A stretch of DNA of 64,000 bases from Oceaniglobus ichthyenteri (GCF_003057885.1 NZ_QAGK01000009.1:1-64000), one strand, 5' to 3'. Shown: positions 33,660 to 44,499, numbered from the stretch's first letter. The notes: generated by a model not told the origin, from the letters alone. Numbers and translations are program-made.

Positions 33660-34805
33660 ATGCAGGCAACCAGACGAACATTCACCCTTGGCACGCTTGC
33701 CGTGCTTCTTTCGGGCTGCAGCGGGGCGGCAAGATTTGCCAGCACCCCCGCCCGCCCCGACACCACGCTTCCCACCGCGCCCAATGCGGGTTGGGATGCC
33801 TGGGTCGCCGGGTTCAAAGGGCGCGCCGCCGGTCAAGGCATATCGCCCGGCGTCATCGACCGCGCGTTTCGCGGTGCCGGATTTATCCCCGGCGTGATTG
33901 AACGCGACCGCAACCAGACAGAATTCAAGCGCAGCCTTGAAGATTATCTTTCCATCGCCGCCTCGGACGAACGGGTTGCCAAAGGCCGCGCCAATTATGC
34001 CGCACAGCGTGCAACCCTGGCCCGGATTGAGGCGAAATATGGGGTTGAGGGCAATGTCGTGGCCGCGATCTGGGGCCTTGAAAGCTTTTTCGGGGAACGG
34101 CGCGGCAATATCCCGATTGTGTCGTCCACATCTACTCTTGCCTATGAGGGGCGGCGCGGTGCGTTTTTTGAAAAACAATTGATCGCGGCGCTGAAAATCC
34201 TGCAAAACGGGGACACGACCCCTGAAAATCTGGTGGGCAGTTGGGCGGGCGCCATGGGCCACACGCAGTTCATCCCCACATCCTATGAATTGTTCGCGGT
34301 GGATTTCACCGGTGACGGGCGGCGCGATATCTGGTCGGACGATCCGACCGACAGTCTGGCCAGCACCGCCGCCTATCTGGCGAAATCCGGCTGGCAGCGG
34401 GGCCAACCCTGGGGCGGCGTGGTCGGATCACCCGGCGCCAATGTGCCCGGCGGCCGCCGGTTACAGCCCGAAGCAGGCGGGCCGACCTTTATTGTCGGGC
34501 GCAATTTCGATGCGATCAAACGCTATAACAATTCCGACAGTTACGCGATTGGCGTTGGCCATCTGTCAGACCGGATCGTGGGTGGCCCGCCGATCACCGG
34601 TCCGTTTCCGCCCGATCAGTACGGGCTGCGCAAGGATGATCGTATCGCGTTGCAGCGGCGTCTGACCGCCGCCGGTTTTGACACCCAAGGCAGCGATGGC
34701 GTGATCGGGCCAAACAGCCGCGCCGCAATTCAGGCGTATCAGGCCCGCAACGGTTTACCCGTCACCGGCGATCCGTCGCTGGAGTTGTTGCGCAGGCTCG
34801 GCTGA
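33660..34805 (+). CDS. Lytic murein transglycosylase, MltB family, with PG-binding domain
   Basis: This 381-aa lipoprotein cuts peptidoglycan glycan strands. Lipobox is LLSGCSG. The SLT-like catalytic domain has the Glu in AAIWGLESFFGERRG and the MltB signature AGAMGHTQFIPTSY. A PG_binding_1 domain closes the protein (KDDRIALQRRLTAAGFD to LELLRRLG). ATG at 33660 with AGGTGG upstream places the lipobox correctly. Confidence 0.93.
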   Translation: MQATRRTFTLGTLAVLLSGCSGAARFASTPARPDTTLPTAPNAGWDAWVAGFKGRAAGQGISPGVIDRAFRGAGFIPGVIERDRNQTEFKRSLEDYLSIAASDERVAKGRANYAAQRATLARIEAKYGVEGNVVAAIWGLESFFGERRGNIPIVSSTSTLAYEGRRGAFFEKQLIAALKILQNGDTTPENLVGSWAGAMGHTQFIPTSYELFAVDFTGDGRRDIWSDDPTDSLASTAAYLAKSGWQRGQPWGGVVGSPGANVPGGRRLQPEAGGPTFIVGRNFDAIKRYNNSDSYAIGVGHLSDRIVGGPPITGPFPPDQYGLRKDDRIALQRRLTAAGFDTQGSDGVIGPNSRAAIQAYQARNGLPVTGDPSLELLRRLG

Positions 34806-34920
34806 CCGTAGGTGCCGCGTCGGGATTTTCTGACGCCGCAGGTTATTTCCCGGCGATGCCCTCTGGACTTTGCCAATCAAAATCCGGTTCATTGCCGGAT
34901 CAGACATTCAGGAGAGCACC

Positions 34921-35664
34921 ATGGCCAATGATTTTTCCAACCGCACTGCCGTCGTCACCGGCGGCGCCCAAGGCATCGGCGGTGCCGTGGCCGAAGTTTT
35001 GGCAAAGGGCGGTGCCCGTGTCGCGCTGTGGGACATGGATAAGACCCTGGCCGAAGAAACCGCCGCGCAACTGGGGAATGGCGCCATCGCCGTATCCTGT
35101 GACGTCAGCGATTGGGCCAGCGTACAGGCAGCCTATGACACAACAATCACAACGTTCGATCGGATTGATATTCTGGTCAACTCGGCCGGGATCGCGGGAT
35201 CAAACGCGCCTGTGGCCGAATATGACGTGGCCGAATTTGCCCGCATCGTTGATATCAACCTGAACGGCACCTTCATGGTGAACAAGGTGGTGGTGTCACA
35301 GATGATGGCGCAAAATTACGGGCGCATCGTCAATATCGCATCAATTGCCGGCAAGGAAGGCAACCCGAATGCCAGCGCCTATTCCGCCTCAAAGGCCGGG
35401 GTGATCGGCCTGACCAAATCCCTGGGCAAGGAATTGGCGGCCCACGATATCGCGGTCAATTGCGTAACCCCCGCCGCCGCGCGCACCCGGATTTTCGACC
35501 AGATGGCACAGGAACATATCGATTACATGCTGTCAAAAATCCCCCGTGGTCGTTTTCTGGAACTGAGCGAGGCAGCGGCGATGGTGGCGTGGCTGTGCAG
35601 CGCCGAAAACAGCTTTACCACCGGTGCGGCGTTTGATTTGTCAGGCGGGCGCGCGACCTATTAA
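34921..35664 (+). CDS. SDR family oxidoreductase (FabG-like)
   Basis: This 247-aa short-chain dehydrogenase has the NAD(P) loop VTGGAQGIGGAV, VNSAGIAG, the catalytic YSASKAG and Ser in NIASIAGKEG. It is close to 3-oxoacyl-ACP reductases and sugar or polyol dehydrogenases; substrate unknown. AGGAGAG upstream supports 34921. It converges with another SDR gene, overlapping by 4 bp. Confidence 0.9.
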   Translation: MANDFSNRTAVVTGGAQGIGGAVAEVLAKGGARVALWDMDKTLAEETAAQLGNGAIAVSCDVSDWASVQAAYDTTITTFDRIDILVNSAGIAGSNAPVAEYDVAEFARIVDINLNGTFMVNKVVVSQMMAQNYGRIVNIASIAGKEGNPNASAYSASKAGVIGLTKSLGKELAAHDIAVNCVTPAAARTRIFDQMAQEHIDYMLSKIPRGRFLELSEAAAMVAWLCSAENSFTTGAAFDLSGGRATY

Positions 35665-36356
35665 TCCTTGAATGTATCAACGAACGGGTAAATGCGCCCG
35701 GTGCGATCAATGAACAACCCGGCCCAATCGGGCACGGCCAGGGCGATCGCGCTGCGCATCTGTGCGACACTTTCGGCCGGGTCAAGATGCCCCGCACCAT
35801 CTGTCATATCGGTGCGCACCCACCCCGGGCGCAGGGCGAAATACAATACGCCCTGCCCCGCCAATTCATGGCCTAGTGAAATGGTCACGGCATGCGCGGC
35901 AGCCTTGCTCGCGCAATAGGGCGCGCGCACCGGGCCACTGATTTTAGCCAGAATACCGGCCTGACTGCCCAGCGTCACACCAATGGGCGTGTCGGCCAGT
36001 TTCAGATTGGGCAAAAGCGCGCGGGTGACCAATGCAGGCCCCAGGGTATTGATCGCAAAGACATTTGCCCATTCCACAGGGTCCGCCGACAAGGCCGTGC
36101 CAGCCGGATCGCCCATGACACCGGCATTGTTGATCAACAGATCAATCGCGCGCCCTGCCATTGCCGCCCCCAACGCCGAAATGCTGGCCGGATCGCCCAC
36201 ATCCAACGGCAGGATATCCGCACCTGTGGCGCGCAACGCATCGGCGGCATCCGGATCGCGCGCCGTGCCGATCACATGCCAGCCATCAGCGCGGTATTGT
36301 CGGGCAAATTCCAAACCCAAACCCCGTGTCGCGCCGGTGATCACAACTGTTTTCAT
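35661..36356 (-). CDS. SDR family oxidoreductase
   Basis: This 231-aa SDR has GATRGLGLEFARQY, NNAGVMGD and YCASKAAAHAV. The active Ser lies in TLGSQAG. It belongs to the C-factor/carbonyl-reductase-like group. The substrate is unknown. Confidence 0.9.
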   Translation of the reverse strand: MKTVVITGATRGLGLEFARQYRADGWHVIGTARDPDAADALRATGADILPLDVGDPASISALGAAMAGRAIDLLINNAGVMGDPAGTALSADPVEWANVFAINTLGPALVTRALLPNLKLADTPIGVTLGSQAGILAKISGPVRAPYCASKAAAHAVTISLGHELAGQGVLYFALRPGWVRTDMTDGAGHLDPAESVAQMRSAIALAVPDWAGLFIDRTGRIYPFVDTFKD

Positions 36357-36504
36357 ACGTTCCTCTTGGTGCCTGCAGCCTGTCGCCCCCTTTGTGCATC
36401 ATATGAGGCCCAGTTAAACCTGCATCTGGTTAAAATATCGCTACCCTCTTCCCCGTCGGTATCACCTTGAAGGCCCGGGCAGAGTTGTCTATCAACGCGC
36501 CAAG

Positions 36505-36578
36505 GCGGGTGTAGCTCAATGGTAGAGCTTTTGCTTCCCAAGCAAGTGACGAGGGTTCGATTCCCTTCACCCGCTCCA
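36505..36578 (+). tRNA. tRNA-Gly(CCC)
   Basis: This 74-nt gene has acceptor GCGGGTG pairing with CACCCGC, D arm GTAGCTCAATGGTAGAGC, anticodon loop TTCCCAA (anticodon CCC), T arm AGGGTTCGATTCCCT and encoded CCA. No element is integrated at its 3' end. Confidence 0.97.
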
Positions 36579-36720
36579 GATTTCCTCACATCGTTACCGC
36601 AAGATCGCCAGCGCCCTGTCGCCCCGAAATGCGTGAAAAATTCAGCCCTGCACCACGCCATGCCCTAGCAAACGGCGCGATCCGGTTTATCTTGGTACAA
36701 ACAACCAAAAGGATCACGCC

Positions 36721-37413
36721 ATGGGCCTGAAGAACATGATGACCAAACTTGCCATCGCATTTGTGGCGGCAAAAGGCGCGCAGATGTACACGCAGGCCGG
36801 TGGCATGGACGGGGTCAAACGCAAACTGGCCGAACAGAAACAGTCGGGTCAGGGCATCGGTGGCCTGTTGAATCAGGCGGGCAGTGGCGGCGGGTTAAGC
36901 AACGTGTTGGGCCAGCTGGGCCTGTCGGGCGGATCATCGGGTGCGGGCGGCATTGGCGGTCTGCTGGGCGGTTTGGCCGGGGCCGGTTCGACCAACCCGG
37001 AGGGGGCCGATAAACTGCGCGGATTGCTCGATACCACCGCCACCCCGCAAGTGCCCGAAGAAACCGAAGCGGGCCTGGTTATTCGCGCGATGATCATGGC
37101 CGCCAAGGCCGATGGCGAAATCGACGAAAAAGAGCGCCGCACCCTGTGGGAGGTCTTGGGCGACAGCGACCCCGAGGATCAGGCGTTTGTTGAAACCGCC
37201 CTGAACGCACCTGTCGATGCACAGGCGTTGGCGCGCGATGTGCCAAATGGAATGGGGTTGGAAATCTATACCGCTGCGGTGCTGGCCATCACCCCCGATA
37301 ACCGCGACGAGGCGCAGTTTCTGAACGCCTTGGCCGAGCATCTGAACCTTGACAAGGCCGAGGTGAATGCCGTGCATATCGCCCAAGGCAAAACGCCGCT
37401 TTATACGCTTTGA
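36721..37413 (+). CDS. TerB-like (DUF533) protein
   Basis: This 230-aa protein has a Gly-rich middle (NQAGSGGGLSNVLGQLGLSG) and a C-terminal DUF533/TerB helical domain with acidic stretches (MAAKADGEIDEKERRTLWEV). The family is periplasm- or membrane-linked in some bacteria; its role is unknown. No signal peptide is obvious. Confidence 0.85.
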   Translation: MGLKNMMTKLAIAFVAAKGAQMYTQAGGMDGVKRKLAEQKQSGQGIGGLLNQAGSGGGLSNVLGQLGLSGGSSGAGGIGGLLGGLAGAGSTNPEGADKLRGLLDTTATPQVPEETEAGLVIRAMIMAAKADGEIDEKERRTLWEVLGDSDPEDQAFVETALNAPVDAQALARDVPNGMGLEIYTAAVLAITPDNRDEAQFLNALAEHLNLDKAEVNAVHIAQGKTPLYTL

Positions 37414-37458
37414 TCGCGCGACACACCTGTTAAGGGACCGGCAAAGGAGCGGTGGGCA

Positions 37459-38316
37459 ATGGTCGATTTTCTGGTTTATGACGTGTTCACCGACACGCCC
37501 TTTGGCGGCAATCCCTTGGCGGTCGTGACCGATGGGCCAGCCGTGCCCGAGGCGCAGTTGCAAAAAATTGCGCGTGAATTCAACTTTTCCGAAACCACAT
37601 TTGTGTATCCCCCCGTTGATCCGACCCATACCGCAAAGGTGCGGATTTTCACCCCAACGATGGAGATTCCGTTTGCCGGGCATCCGATCATCGGCACCGC
37701 CCTTGCGTTGCACGATCTGGGCCGGGCGGCTGATATGGTTCTGGAACTGGGCGTGGGGCCAATTGCCTGTTCGATCACAAAGGGATTGGCGCGGTTCACC
37801 GCCACACAGCCCCTTACCATCGACGCGCACCCGGATCTGGCCGATGTTGCCGCCTGTCTGGGCGTGGCACCCGGCGCAATCCGCACCGACCGGCATATGC
37901 CGGTACTGGCCGGTGTGGGCCTGCCGTTTGTATTGGCCGAACTAAGCGATCTTGCCGCTCTAAACAGCGTACAGCCCGTGAGCGACGCCTTTCGCGCCGG
38001 TGCGGCGCAGTATCCATCACAGCTTGATTTTGCGATCTATGCCTATGTGCGCGACGGCGCGGCGGTTTCGGCGCGGATGTTTGCCCCGCTTGACAACATC
38101 CCCGAAGACCCCGCCACCGGCAGCGCCGCCGCCGCCCTGGCCGCGTTCCTGTCACAACTTGAATCGGCGCCGCTGACCCTGTTGATCACCCAAGGTCAGG
38201 ACATGGGCCGCCCCAGCCATATACAGGCCGAGGTCGAGTTGGAAGGCGGGTTGACCCGCGCGATCCATATTTCAGGACGGGCACGCAAAATGATGGTGGG
38301 CCGCCTGACACTTTGA
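37459..38316 (+). CDS. PhzF family isomerase/epimerase
   Basis: This 285-aa protein matches PhzF: YDVFTDTPFGGNPLAVV, the catalytic Glu in FNFSETTFV, PFAGHPIIGTALAL and EDPATGSAAAALAAFL. Two similar halves form the fold. The natural substrate is not known. A GGAG precedes the ATG. Confidence 0.92.
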   Translation: MVDFLVYDVFTDTPFGGNPLAVVTDGPAVPEAQLQKIAREFNFSETTFVYPPVDPTHTAKVRIFTPTMEIPFAGHPIIGTALALHDLGRAADMVLELGVGPIACSITKGLARFTATQPLTIDAHPDLADVAACLGVAPGAIRTDRHMPVLAGVGLPFVLAELSDLAALNSVQPVSDAFRAGAAQYPSQLDFAIYAYVRDGAAVSARMFAPLDNIPEDPATGSAAAALAAFLSQLESAPLTLLITQGQDMGRPSHIQAEVELEGGLTRAIHISGRARKMMVGRLTL

Positions 38317-38354
38317 CTCTGGCATCCCCCCTGCCCTTGGCCTAGTCATCGGGG

Positions 38355-39233
38355 ATGATCGACATTCAAGAAACCCCGATGCGCGCAATCCTTCTGATGG
38401 TCGGTTCAATGGCCGGGTTTGCCTTTTCGGACATGTTTGTCAAAATCGCCACCGGTTATCTGCCCACGGGGCAGATCATCGCCACGTTGGGTTTTGGCGG
38501 CACGGTCGTCTTTTCCATTCTGTCGATGCGCAAGGGGCACCGTCTGATCGGGCCGGATTTCTGGCATTGGTCTATCCTGTTTCGGATGCTTGCCGAAGTG
38601 GTGGGCACCATTGGCTTTGTCGTTGCCCTGTCGCTGACCACATTATCCGAAGTGTCGGCGGTGATGCAGGCCGCACCGCTGGCCGTGACGCTGGGCGCTG
38701 CCGTGGTCCTGCGCGAGCCGGTGGGATGGCGGCGCTGGGGCGCGGTTCTGGTTGGGTTTTGCGGCGTTTTGATCATGTTGCAACCGGGGGCCGAAGGGAT
38801 GAATTGGGGTGCCCTGGTCAGCCTGCTGGCGGTGGTCGGCTTATCTTCGCGCGATCTTGTCACGCGGTTTGTGCCCAACCATGTGCCCAATCTGGTTCTG
38901 GCGACCTATGGTTTTGTATCCCTCATTCCCACGGGGTTTATCCTGCTGATGTTTTCCGGCGGTGCGGTTGTGCCTGCCGCGCCGGTTATGGCGATTCTGT
39001 TTGCCATGGTCTGTTTTGCCTCGATGGCCTATTTCGCGCTGACACTATCGCTGAGGTTGGGCAGCATGGCGGTGATTGCCCCGTTTCGATATTCGCGGCT
39101 GATCTTTGCCTTTGCGTTGGGTGCGGTTGTGTTTGGCGATGCCCTGACCCCGGCGATTGTGTTTGGCGCATTGCTGGTTGCGGCGGCCGGCCTTTATACC
39201 CTGTATCGTGAACGCCGTCTGAAACATACCTGA
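38355..39233 (+). CDS. EamA/DMT family transporter
   Basis: This 292-aa membrane protein has about ten transmembrane segments in two EamA halves, such as FVVALSLTTLSEVSAVMQAA and LGSMAVIAPFRYSRLIFAFA. Substrate unknown. An internal ATG at 38379 is an alternative start. Confidence 0.88.
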   Translation: MIDIQETPMRAILLMVGSMAGFAFSDMFVKIATGYLPTGQIIATLGFGGTVVFSILSMRKGHRLIGPDFWHWSILFRMLAEVVGTIGFVVALSLTTLSEVSAVMQAAPLAVTLGAAVVLREPVGWRRWGAVLVGFCGVLIMLQPGAEGMNWGALVSLLAVVGLSSRDLVTRFVPNHVPNLVLATYGFVSLIPTGFILLMFSGGAVVPAAPVMAILFAMVCFASMAYFALTLSLRLGSMAVIAPFRYSRLIFAFALGAVVFGDALTPAIVFGALLVAAAGLYTLYRERRLKHT

Positions 39234-39293
39234 ACGCAGGGCTGCGTTGCACTTGCGCCGCGCGCTGCTATACCTTGAAAAAACAAATTATAA

Positions 39294-40580
<1,287 letters not shown>

Positions 40581-40589
40581 ATCTATCAC

Positions 40590-40618
40590 AGGGGGGGCCA
40601 ACCATCGGCCTCCCCTTT
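40590..40618 (+). terminator. Candidate terminator after eno
   Basis: AGGGGGGGCC and GGCCTCCCCT form a 10-bp stem with a 7-nt loop 10 bp after the eno stop, followed by only TT. The short T run weakens the call. Confidence 0.6.
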
Positions 40619-40690
40619 GCCACGCCCATAACGCGCCCTATATGCCATTCAATCCGACCAAGTGTCGGCATGAATGACGGAAAGGTCGCC

Positions 40691-40837
40691 ATGATGAAAA
40701 ACACTGTTGTGATCCTCATGATATCTGTTTTGGGCCTGTCAGCCTGCAACACGGCTGTTGGTGCGGCCAAAGACGTGTACGGCGGCACCAAATATGTTGC
40801 CAAAAAAGTTGTCGGCAGCGACAAAGACAACGAATAA
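40691..40837 (+). CDS. Tiny lipoprotein, 48 aa
   Basis: The 48-aa frame starts MMKNTVVILMISVLGLSAC, a lipoprotein signal with lipobox LSAC. The mature part is 30 residues, with GGTKYVAKKVVGSDKDNE, cationic then acidic, and is reminiscent of entericidin-like antidote or stress lipoproteins. GGAAAGG lies upstream. Its stop overlaps the start of the next tiny lipoprotein by 1 bp. Confidence 0.7.
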   Translation: MMKNTVVILMISVLGLSACNTAVGAAKDVYGGTKYVAKKVVGSDKDNE

Positions 40838-40998
40838 TGCCAAAATCAACCCTTGCGCAGCTGTTGACGGTGCTGATCCTTGCGGTTGGCCTTTCAGGCT
40901 GCGCAGCGGTGAAATTGCCGATAAAGGCGGCGGGCACAGTGGTGGGAACCACCATTCTGGCCGTAACCCAAGACAGCTATCGCCCGACCGCCCCTTGA
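40837..40998 (+). CDS. Tiny lipoprotein, 53 aa
   Basis: The 53-aa frame begins MPKSTLAQLLTVLILAVG and LSGC follows as lipobox. The mature peptide reads CAAVKLPIKAAGTVVGTT and ends DSYRPTAP. It starts in a TAATG junction with the preceding lipoprotein, so both are probably coupled. No known function. Confidence 0.65.
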   Translation: MPKSTLAQLLTVLILAVGLSGCAAVKLPIKAAGTVVGTTILAVTQDSYRPTAP

Positions 40999-41065
40999 CG
41001 CACGGCGATTTGAAACTCTTTCTTTAGGAATGTGGTATAGTCCCGACCCGAAGAAAGCCAATATC

Positions 41066-41590
41066 GTGTTGAAAATCCTTGCCATTACCCTGACGCTGGT
41101 TGCCGCCCCCGGTTTGGCCGCCAGCCCATCGCGCGACGCGCCCTTCGTCAATATCGACGGCGGCACACTGTCGCTGGCTGATTACCGCGGACAGGCGGTG
41201 TTGGTGGTGAACACGGCATCACAATGCGCGTTTACCCGGCAATATAGCGCCCTGCAGACATTGTGGGAAACCTACCGCGACCGTGGTCTGGTTGTCCTTG
41301 CGGTGCCCTCTGACGATTTCGCACAGGAACTGGACAGCGCCGCAGAGGTAAAGGAATTTTGTGAGGTCAATTACAACCTGACCCTGCCAATGACCGATAT
41401 CACACACGTGCGCGGATCAGATGCACACCCGTTTTATGCCTGGCTGGCGGAGCAGGTCGGGTTTGTGCCACGATGGAATTTCAACAAGGTGCTGATCGGA
41501 CCGGACGGGGCGGTTTTGGCCACCTTTGGATCACCCCAAGGGCCGCTTGGCCCCAAGATGATACAACAGATCGAACAGGCCCTTCCATGA
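41066..41590 (+). CDS. Glutathione peroxidase family protein, exported
   Basis: About 174 aa from the GTG at 41066. A signal peptide (LAITLTLVAAPGLAA) precedes the thioredoxin-like fold. The peroxidatic Cys lies in NTASQCAFTRQYSALQ and the Trp motif is WNFNKVLIGPDG. Export of a Gpx is less usual and follows from this start; an ATG at 41030 would add a non-hydrophobic extension. It ends in an ATGA overlap with the cupin gene. Confidence 0.85.
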   Translation: MLKILAITLTLVAAPGLAASPSRDAPFVNIDGGTLSLADYRGQAVLVVNTASQCAFTRQYSALQTLWETYRDRGLVVLAVPSDDFAQELDSAAEVKEFCEVNYNLTLPMTDITHVRGSDAHPFYAWLAEQVGFVPRWNFNKVLIGPDGAVLATFGSPQGPLGPKMIQQIEQALP

Positions 41591-42012
41591 ACGAAACCGC
41601 CGACGACATCATCGCACGATTGCAATTGCAGCCCCATCCCGAAGGCGGCTGGTATCGCCAGACGTGGGCCAGTGACGAAACGCCGCGCGCCACGGGCACC
41701 TGTATTTATTTCCTGTTGAAACAGGGCGAGGCAAGCCATTGGCACAAGGTTGACGCCACTGAAATCTGGCATTTCTATACCGGCGCGCCCGTAGAGTTAA
41801 GCATTAGTGAAACCGAAACCGGGCCGGTCAGTGACCTGATGCTGGGGCCTGATTTTAACGCGGGGCAACACCCCCAGATCATCGTGCCAAAGTACCATTG
41901 GCAGGCCGCCCGTGCGATCAACGGCTGGGCCTTGGTGGGTTGTACCGTCTCGCCGGGCTTCACCTTTGATGGGTTCACCCTGGCGCCGCCTGATTTCGAT
42001 ATTCCGCGTTAG
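41587..42012 (+). CDS. Cupin domain (DUF985) protein
   Basis: A 141-aa single-cupin protein: LQPHPEGGWYRQTW, SHWHKVDATEIWHFYTG and TVSPGFTFDGFTLA are typical of the DUF985/cupin_5 family. Function unknown. It is coupled to the upstream peroxidase gene. Confidence 0.88.
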   Translation: MNETADDIIARLQLQPHPEGGWYRQTWASDETPRATGTCIYFLLKQGEASHWHKVDATEIWHFYTGAPVELSISETETGPVSDLMLGPDFNAGQHPQIIVPKYHWQAARAINGWALVGCTVSPGFTFDGFTLAPPDFDIPR

Positions 42013-42058
42013 AGTCGCGCCAGTAAAGCCACGATTTGTTTTGGGAAAGCCAGACCGA

Positions 42059-42895
42059 TCAAGAGATTGAAACGCCCTTGCGTCCGGCCAGATCGGTAAA
42101 ATACTGCCACGCCACCCGGCCCGAACGGCCACCGCGTGTTGCCTGCCACTCAATCGCTTCGGCGCGCAGGGTTTCGGGCGCGATTTCTACATCATGGGCA
42201 TTACAGTACCCTTGGATCATCGCCAGATATTCATCCTGCGTACAGGGGTGAAAGCCCAGCCAAAGCCCGAACCGATCAGACAGCGATACCTTTTCTTCGA
42301 CCGCTTCAGATGGGCTGATCGCTGACGAACGTTCATTTTCGATCATATCGCGGGGCATCAGATGGCGCCGGTTCGACGTGGCATAAAATACCACATTGTC
42401 GGGCCGCCCTTCGATTCCGCCATCCAGCACCGCCTTGAGCGATTTGTAATGCTGATCGTCATGGGAAAATGACAGATCATCGCAAAACAGGATAAACCGG
42501 TGATCAGTGTCGCGCAGCAGGTTCAGCAGGCGCGAAATGCTGGGCAGGTCTTCGCGCTGTACCTCGACGATCTTCAGGGGGTGCTGCGCGGCCACTTTGG
42601 CATGAATCGCCTTGACCAGGCTGGATTTTCCCATGCCCCGTGCGCCCCACAACAATGCATTGTTGGCCGGCAGGCCGCGCGCGAACTGCACCGTGTTTTC
42701 CAGCAGCGTGTCGCGCGACCGGTTCACCCCGACCAACAGCGACAGATCAACCCGGTTCACCCGCGCCACGGGCACCAAACGATCAGGCGCCACCTGCCAC
42801 ACAAAGGCATCGGCGGAATTGAAATCCGGCGCGCGTAATGGCGGCGGCGACATCCGCTCCAACGCGGCGGCGATACGGTCTAACGGATCACTCAC
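42059..42895 (-). CDS. DUF815 family AAA ATPase
   Basis: A 278-aa ATPase with Walker A WGARGMGKSSLVKA, Walker B FILFCDDLSF and a sensor-like ATSNRRHL. DUF815 proteins are widespread and uncharacterised. The start overlaps tatC by 4 bp, so the gene is coupled to tatABC. Confidence 0.9.
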   Translation of the reverse strand: MSDPLDRIAAALERMSPPPLRAPDFNSADAFVWQVAPDRLVPVARVNRVDLSLLVGVNRSRDTLLENTVQFARGLPANNALLWGARGMGKSSLVKAIHAKVAAQHPLKIVEVQREDLPSISRLLNLLRDTDHRFILFCDDLSFSHDDQHYKSLKAVLDGGIEGRPDNVVFYATSNRRHLMPRDMIENERSSAISPSEAVEEKVSLSDRFGLWLGFHPCTQDEYLAMIQGYCNAHDVEIAPETLRAEAIEWQATRGGRSGRVAWQYFTDLAGRKGVSIS

Positions 42896-43812
42896 TTCAA
42901 ATCCTCGAAATCTTCCAGCTCTTCTTCATCGTCCAGCAACCCCTCTTCGCGCAGGGCTTGATCGCGCTTTTTCTCAACCCGCTTGACCAGTTGGATCGAC
43001 ACTTCGTAGAGGCCATAAACCACCACAAACAAAATCAGCTGTGTCACAACATCGGGCGGTGTAACCAGTGCGGCCAGCAGCAAAATGGCGACAACCGCGT
43101 ATTTGCGCACATCCCCAAGACCCTGCGCCGACACAAGCCCGGCCTTGCCCATCAGCGTCAACAGCACCGGAAGTTGAAAGCAAAGCCCAAACGCGATGAT
43201 GAATTTCAATGTGATATCAAGGCTTTCGTTAACCTTGCCGAAAAACGTGATCGTTACGCCATTTGAGGTTTGCGGCACGACCACACCATCCATCGGCACG
43301 CCGCCCACCACCCGTTGCATCAACCCGGCAAAAACCGAAGAAATATCGGCAAAGCCAAGGAAAAATTGCATCGCCAGGGGGGTGACGACAAACTGGGCGA
43401 ACGACGCGCCCAGCAGAAACATCACAGGCGAGGCGACAAGAAACGGCAGGAATGCGTTCTTTTCCGTGCGGTACAGACCGGGCGCCACAAAACGCCACAG
43501 TTGATAGCCAATCACCGGAAAGGCCAGAGCAAAGCCAAACACCATCGAGATTCGGAACAGCGTGAACAGATATTCCTGGGGCGAGGTATATTGCAACGTT
43601 GGCGACGGATCACCCAGACTGCGCAAGGTGGTCTCGATCGGTTTCACCAGAAACTGCAAGATCGGTTCGGCAACGATGAATGCCAGAACAATCCCGACGA
43701 TAAACGCCCCCACCGCACGGATCAGGCGGGTGCGCAATTCGGCCAGATGTTCGATCAACGGGGCTGACGTGTCTTCCATGTCGTTCGATGTATCATCGGG
43801 CTTGCTGCTCAT
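42892..43812 (-). CDS. tatC: Sec-independent translocase subunit TatC
   Basis: This 306-aa membrane protein forms the twin-arginine signal receptor. Six membrane segments are visible, and HLAELRTRLIRAVGAFIVG at the N-terminus and FALAFPVIGYQLWRFVAPGL are characteristic. An acidic C-terminal tail (EEELEDFEDLK) is present. Overlaps tatB and the DUF815 gene by 4 bp each. Confidence 0.97.
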   Translation of the reverse strand: MSSKPDDTSNDMEDTSAPLIEHLAELRTRLIRAVGAFIVGIVLAFIVAEPILQFLVKPIETTLRSLGDPSPTLQYTSPQEYLFTLFRISMVFGFALAFPVIGYQLWRFVAPGLYRTEKNAFLPFLVASPVMFLLGASFAQFVVTPLAMQFFLGFADISSVFAGLMQRVVGGVPMDGVVVPQTSNGVTITFFGKVNESLDITLKFIIAFGLCFQLPVLLTLMGKAGLVSAQGLGDVRKYAVVAILLLAALVTPPDVVTQLILFVVVYGLYEVSIQLVKRVEKKRDQALREEGLLDDEEELEDFEDLK

Positions 43813-44252
43813 GAGTCACCCTTTGGTGAAGTGTCCGGTTCTGGCGTTGCCGCCGGGGCCGGATCGGGTTTTGCGGCTGTTTCCGCACCCAGTTTTGCCG
43901 CTTCATCCGCGCGGTCCGTGACCGATTTCGCGGTTTCGGCGGCACGCGCGGCATCCCCGGTTTTTGGTGCTTTGCCCGGCTGCCAATTATCGAATTTGTC
44001 AGCCGCGTTGTTCAGCGCATCAAGACCAAGGTTTTTGGATGACGTCGCGCTTTTCAGATCCTTGGCCACGTCTTTCACCCCCGCTTCGTCGGCGGCGTTG
44101 TCCATAGCGCGTTGAAATTCGCGTGCCATGCTTTTCATGCGCCCGGTAAACCGACCCAGGGTACGAAACATCCCGGGAAGGTCTTTTGGGCCCACCACGA
44201 TCAGCGCGACAACGCCGATCACCAAAAGCTCGGTCATGCCGATATCGAACAT
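43809..44252 (-). CDS. tatB: Sec-independent translocase subunit TatB
   Basis: This 147-aa protein has a short N-terminal membrane helix (MFDIGMTELLVIGVVALIVV) with the GPKDLP hinge, then an amphipathic helix and an Ala/Pro-rich tail. The ATG at 44252 is chosen because TatB always starts at the helix; the longer frame upstream lacks sense. Confidence 0.95.
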   Translation of the reverse strand: MFDIGMTELLVIGVVALIVVGPKDLPGMFRTLGRFTGRMKSMAREFQRAMDNAADEAGVKDVAKDLKSATSSKNLGLDALNNAADKFDNWQPGKAPKTGDAARAAETAKSVTDRADEAAKLGAETAAKPDPAPAATPEPDTSPKGDS

Positions 44253-44286
44253 GGTGTGTCCTTTGACCTGGTTCAGGTATGAACCA

Positions 44287-44499
44287 TTAGACTTTGTCTT
44301 TTTCCTTTTCCTCTGCCGTGGTGTTTTCCACGGTTTCGGCATCTTCTATTTCTTTGCTGGAATCGCTGACGCCGCGTTTGAAGGCGGTGATCCCCTTACC
44401 GACTTCGCCCATCAACGATGAAATCTTGCCGCGTCCAAACAGGACCAGAACGACAACCGCAATCAGTAACAGGCCCGGCAGGCCAATATTGTTCAACAT
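44287..44499 (-). CDS. tatA: Sec-independent translocase subunit TatA
   Basis: This 70-aa protein has the pore-forming helix [20 protein letters not shown] and the FGRGKI hinge with the amphipathic helix after it, then an acidic and lysine-rich tail. It begins the tatABC unit. Confidence 0.96.
   Translation of the reverse strand: MLNNIGLPGLLLIAVVVLVLFGRGKISSLMGEVGKGITAFKRGVSDSSKEIEDAETVENTTAEEKEKDKV

Noticed and set aside
36505-36578. tRNA-Gly as a possible integration site
   Set aside because: No duplicated 3' end or integrase was found beside it.
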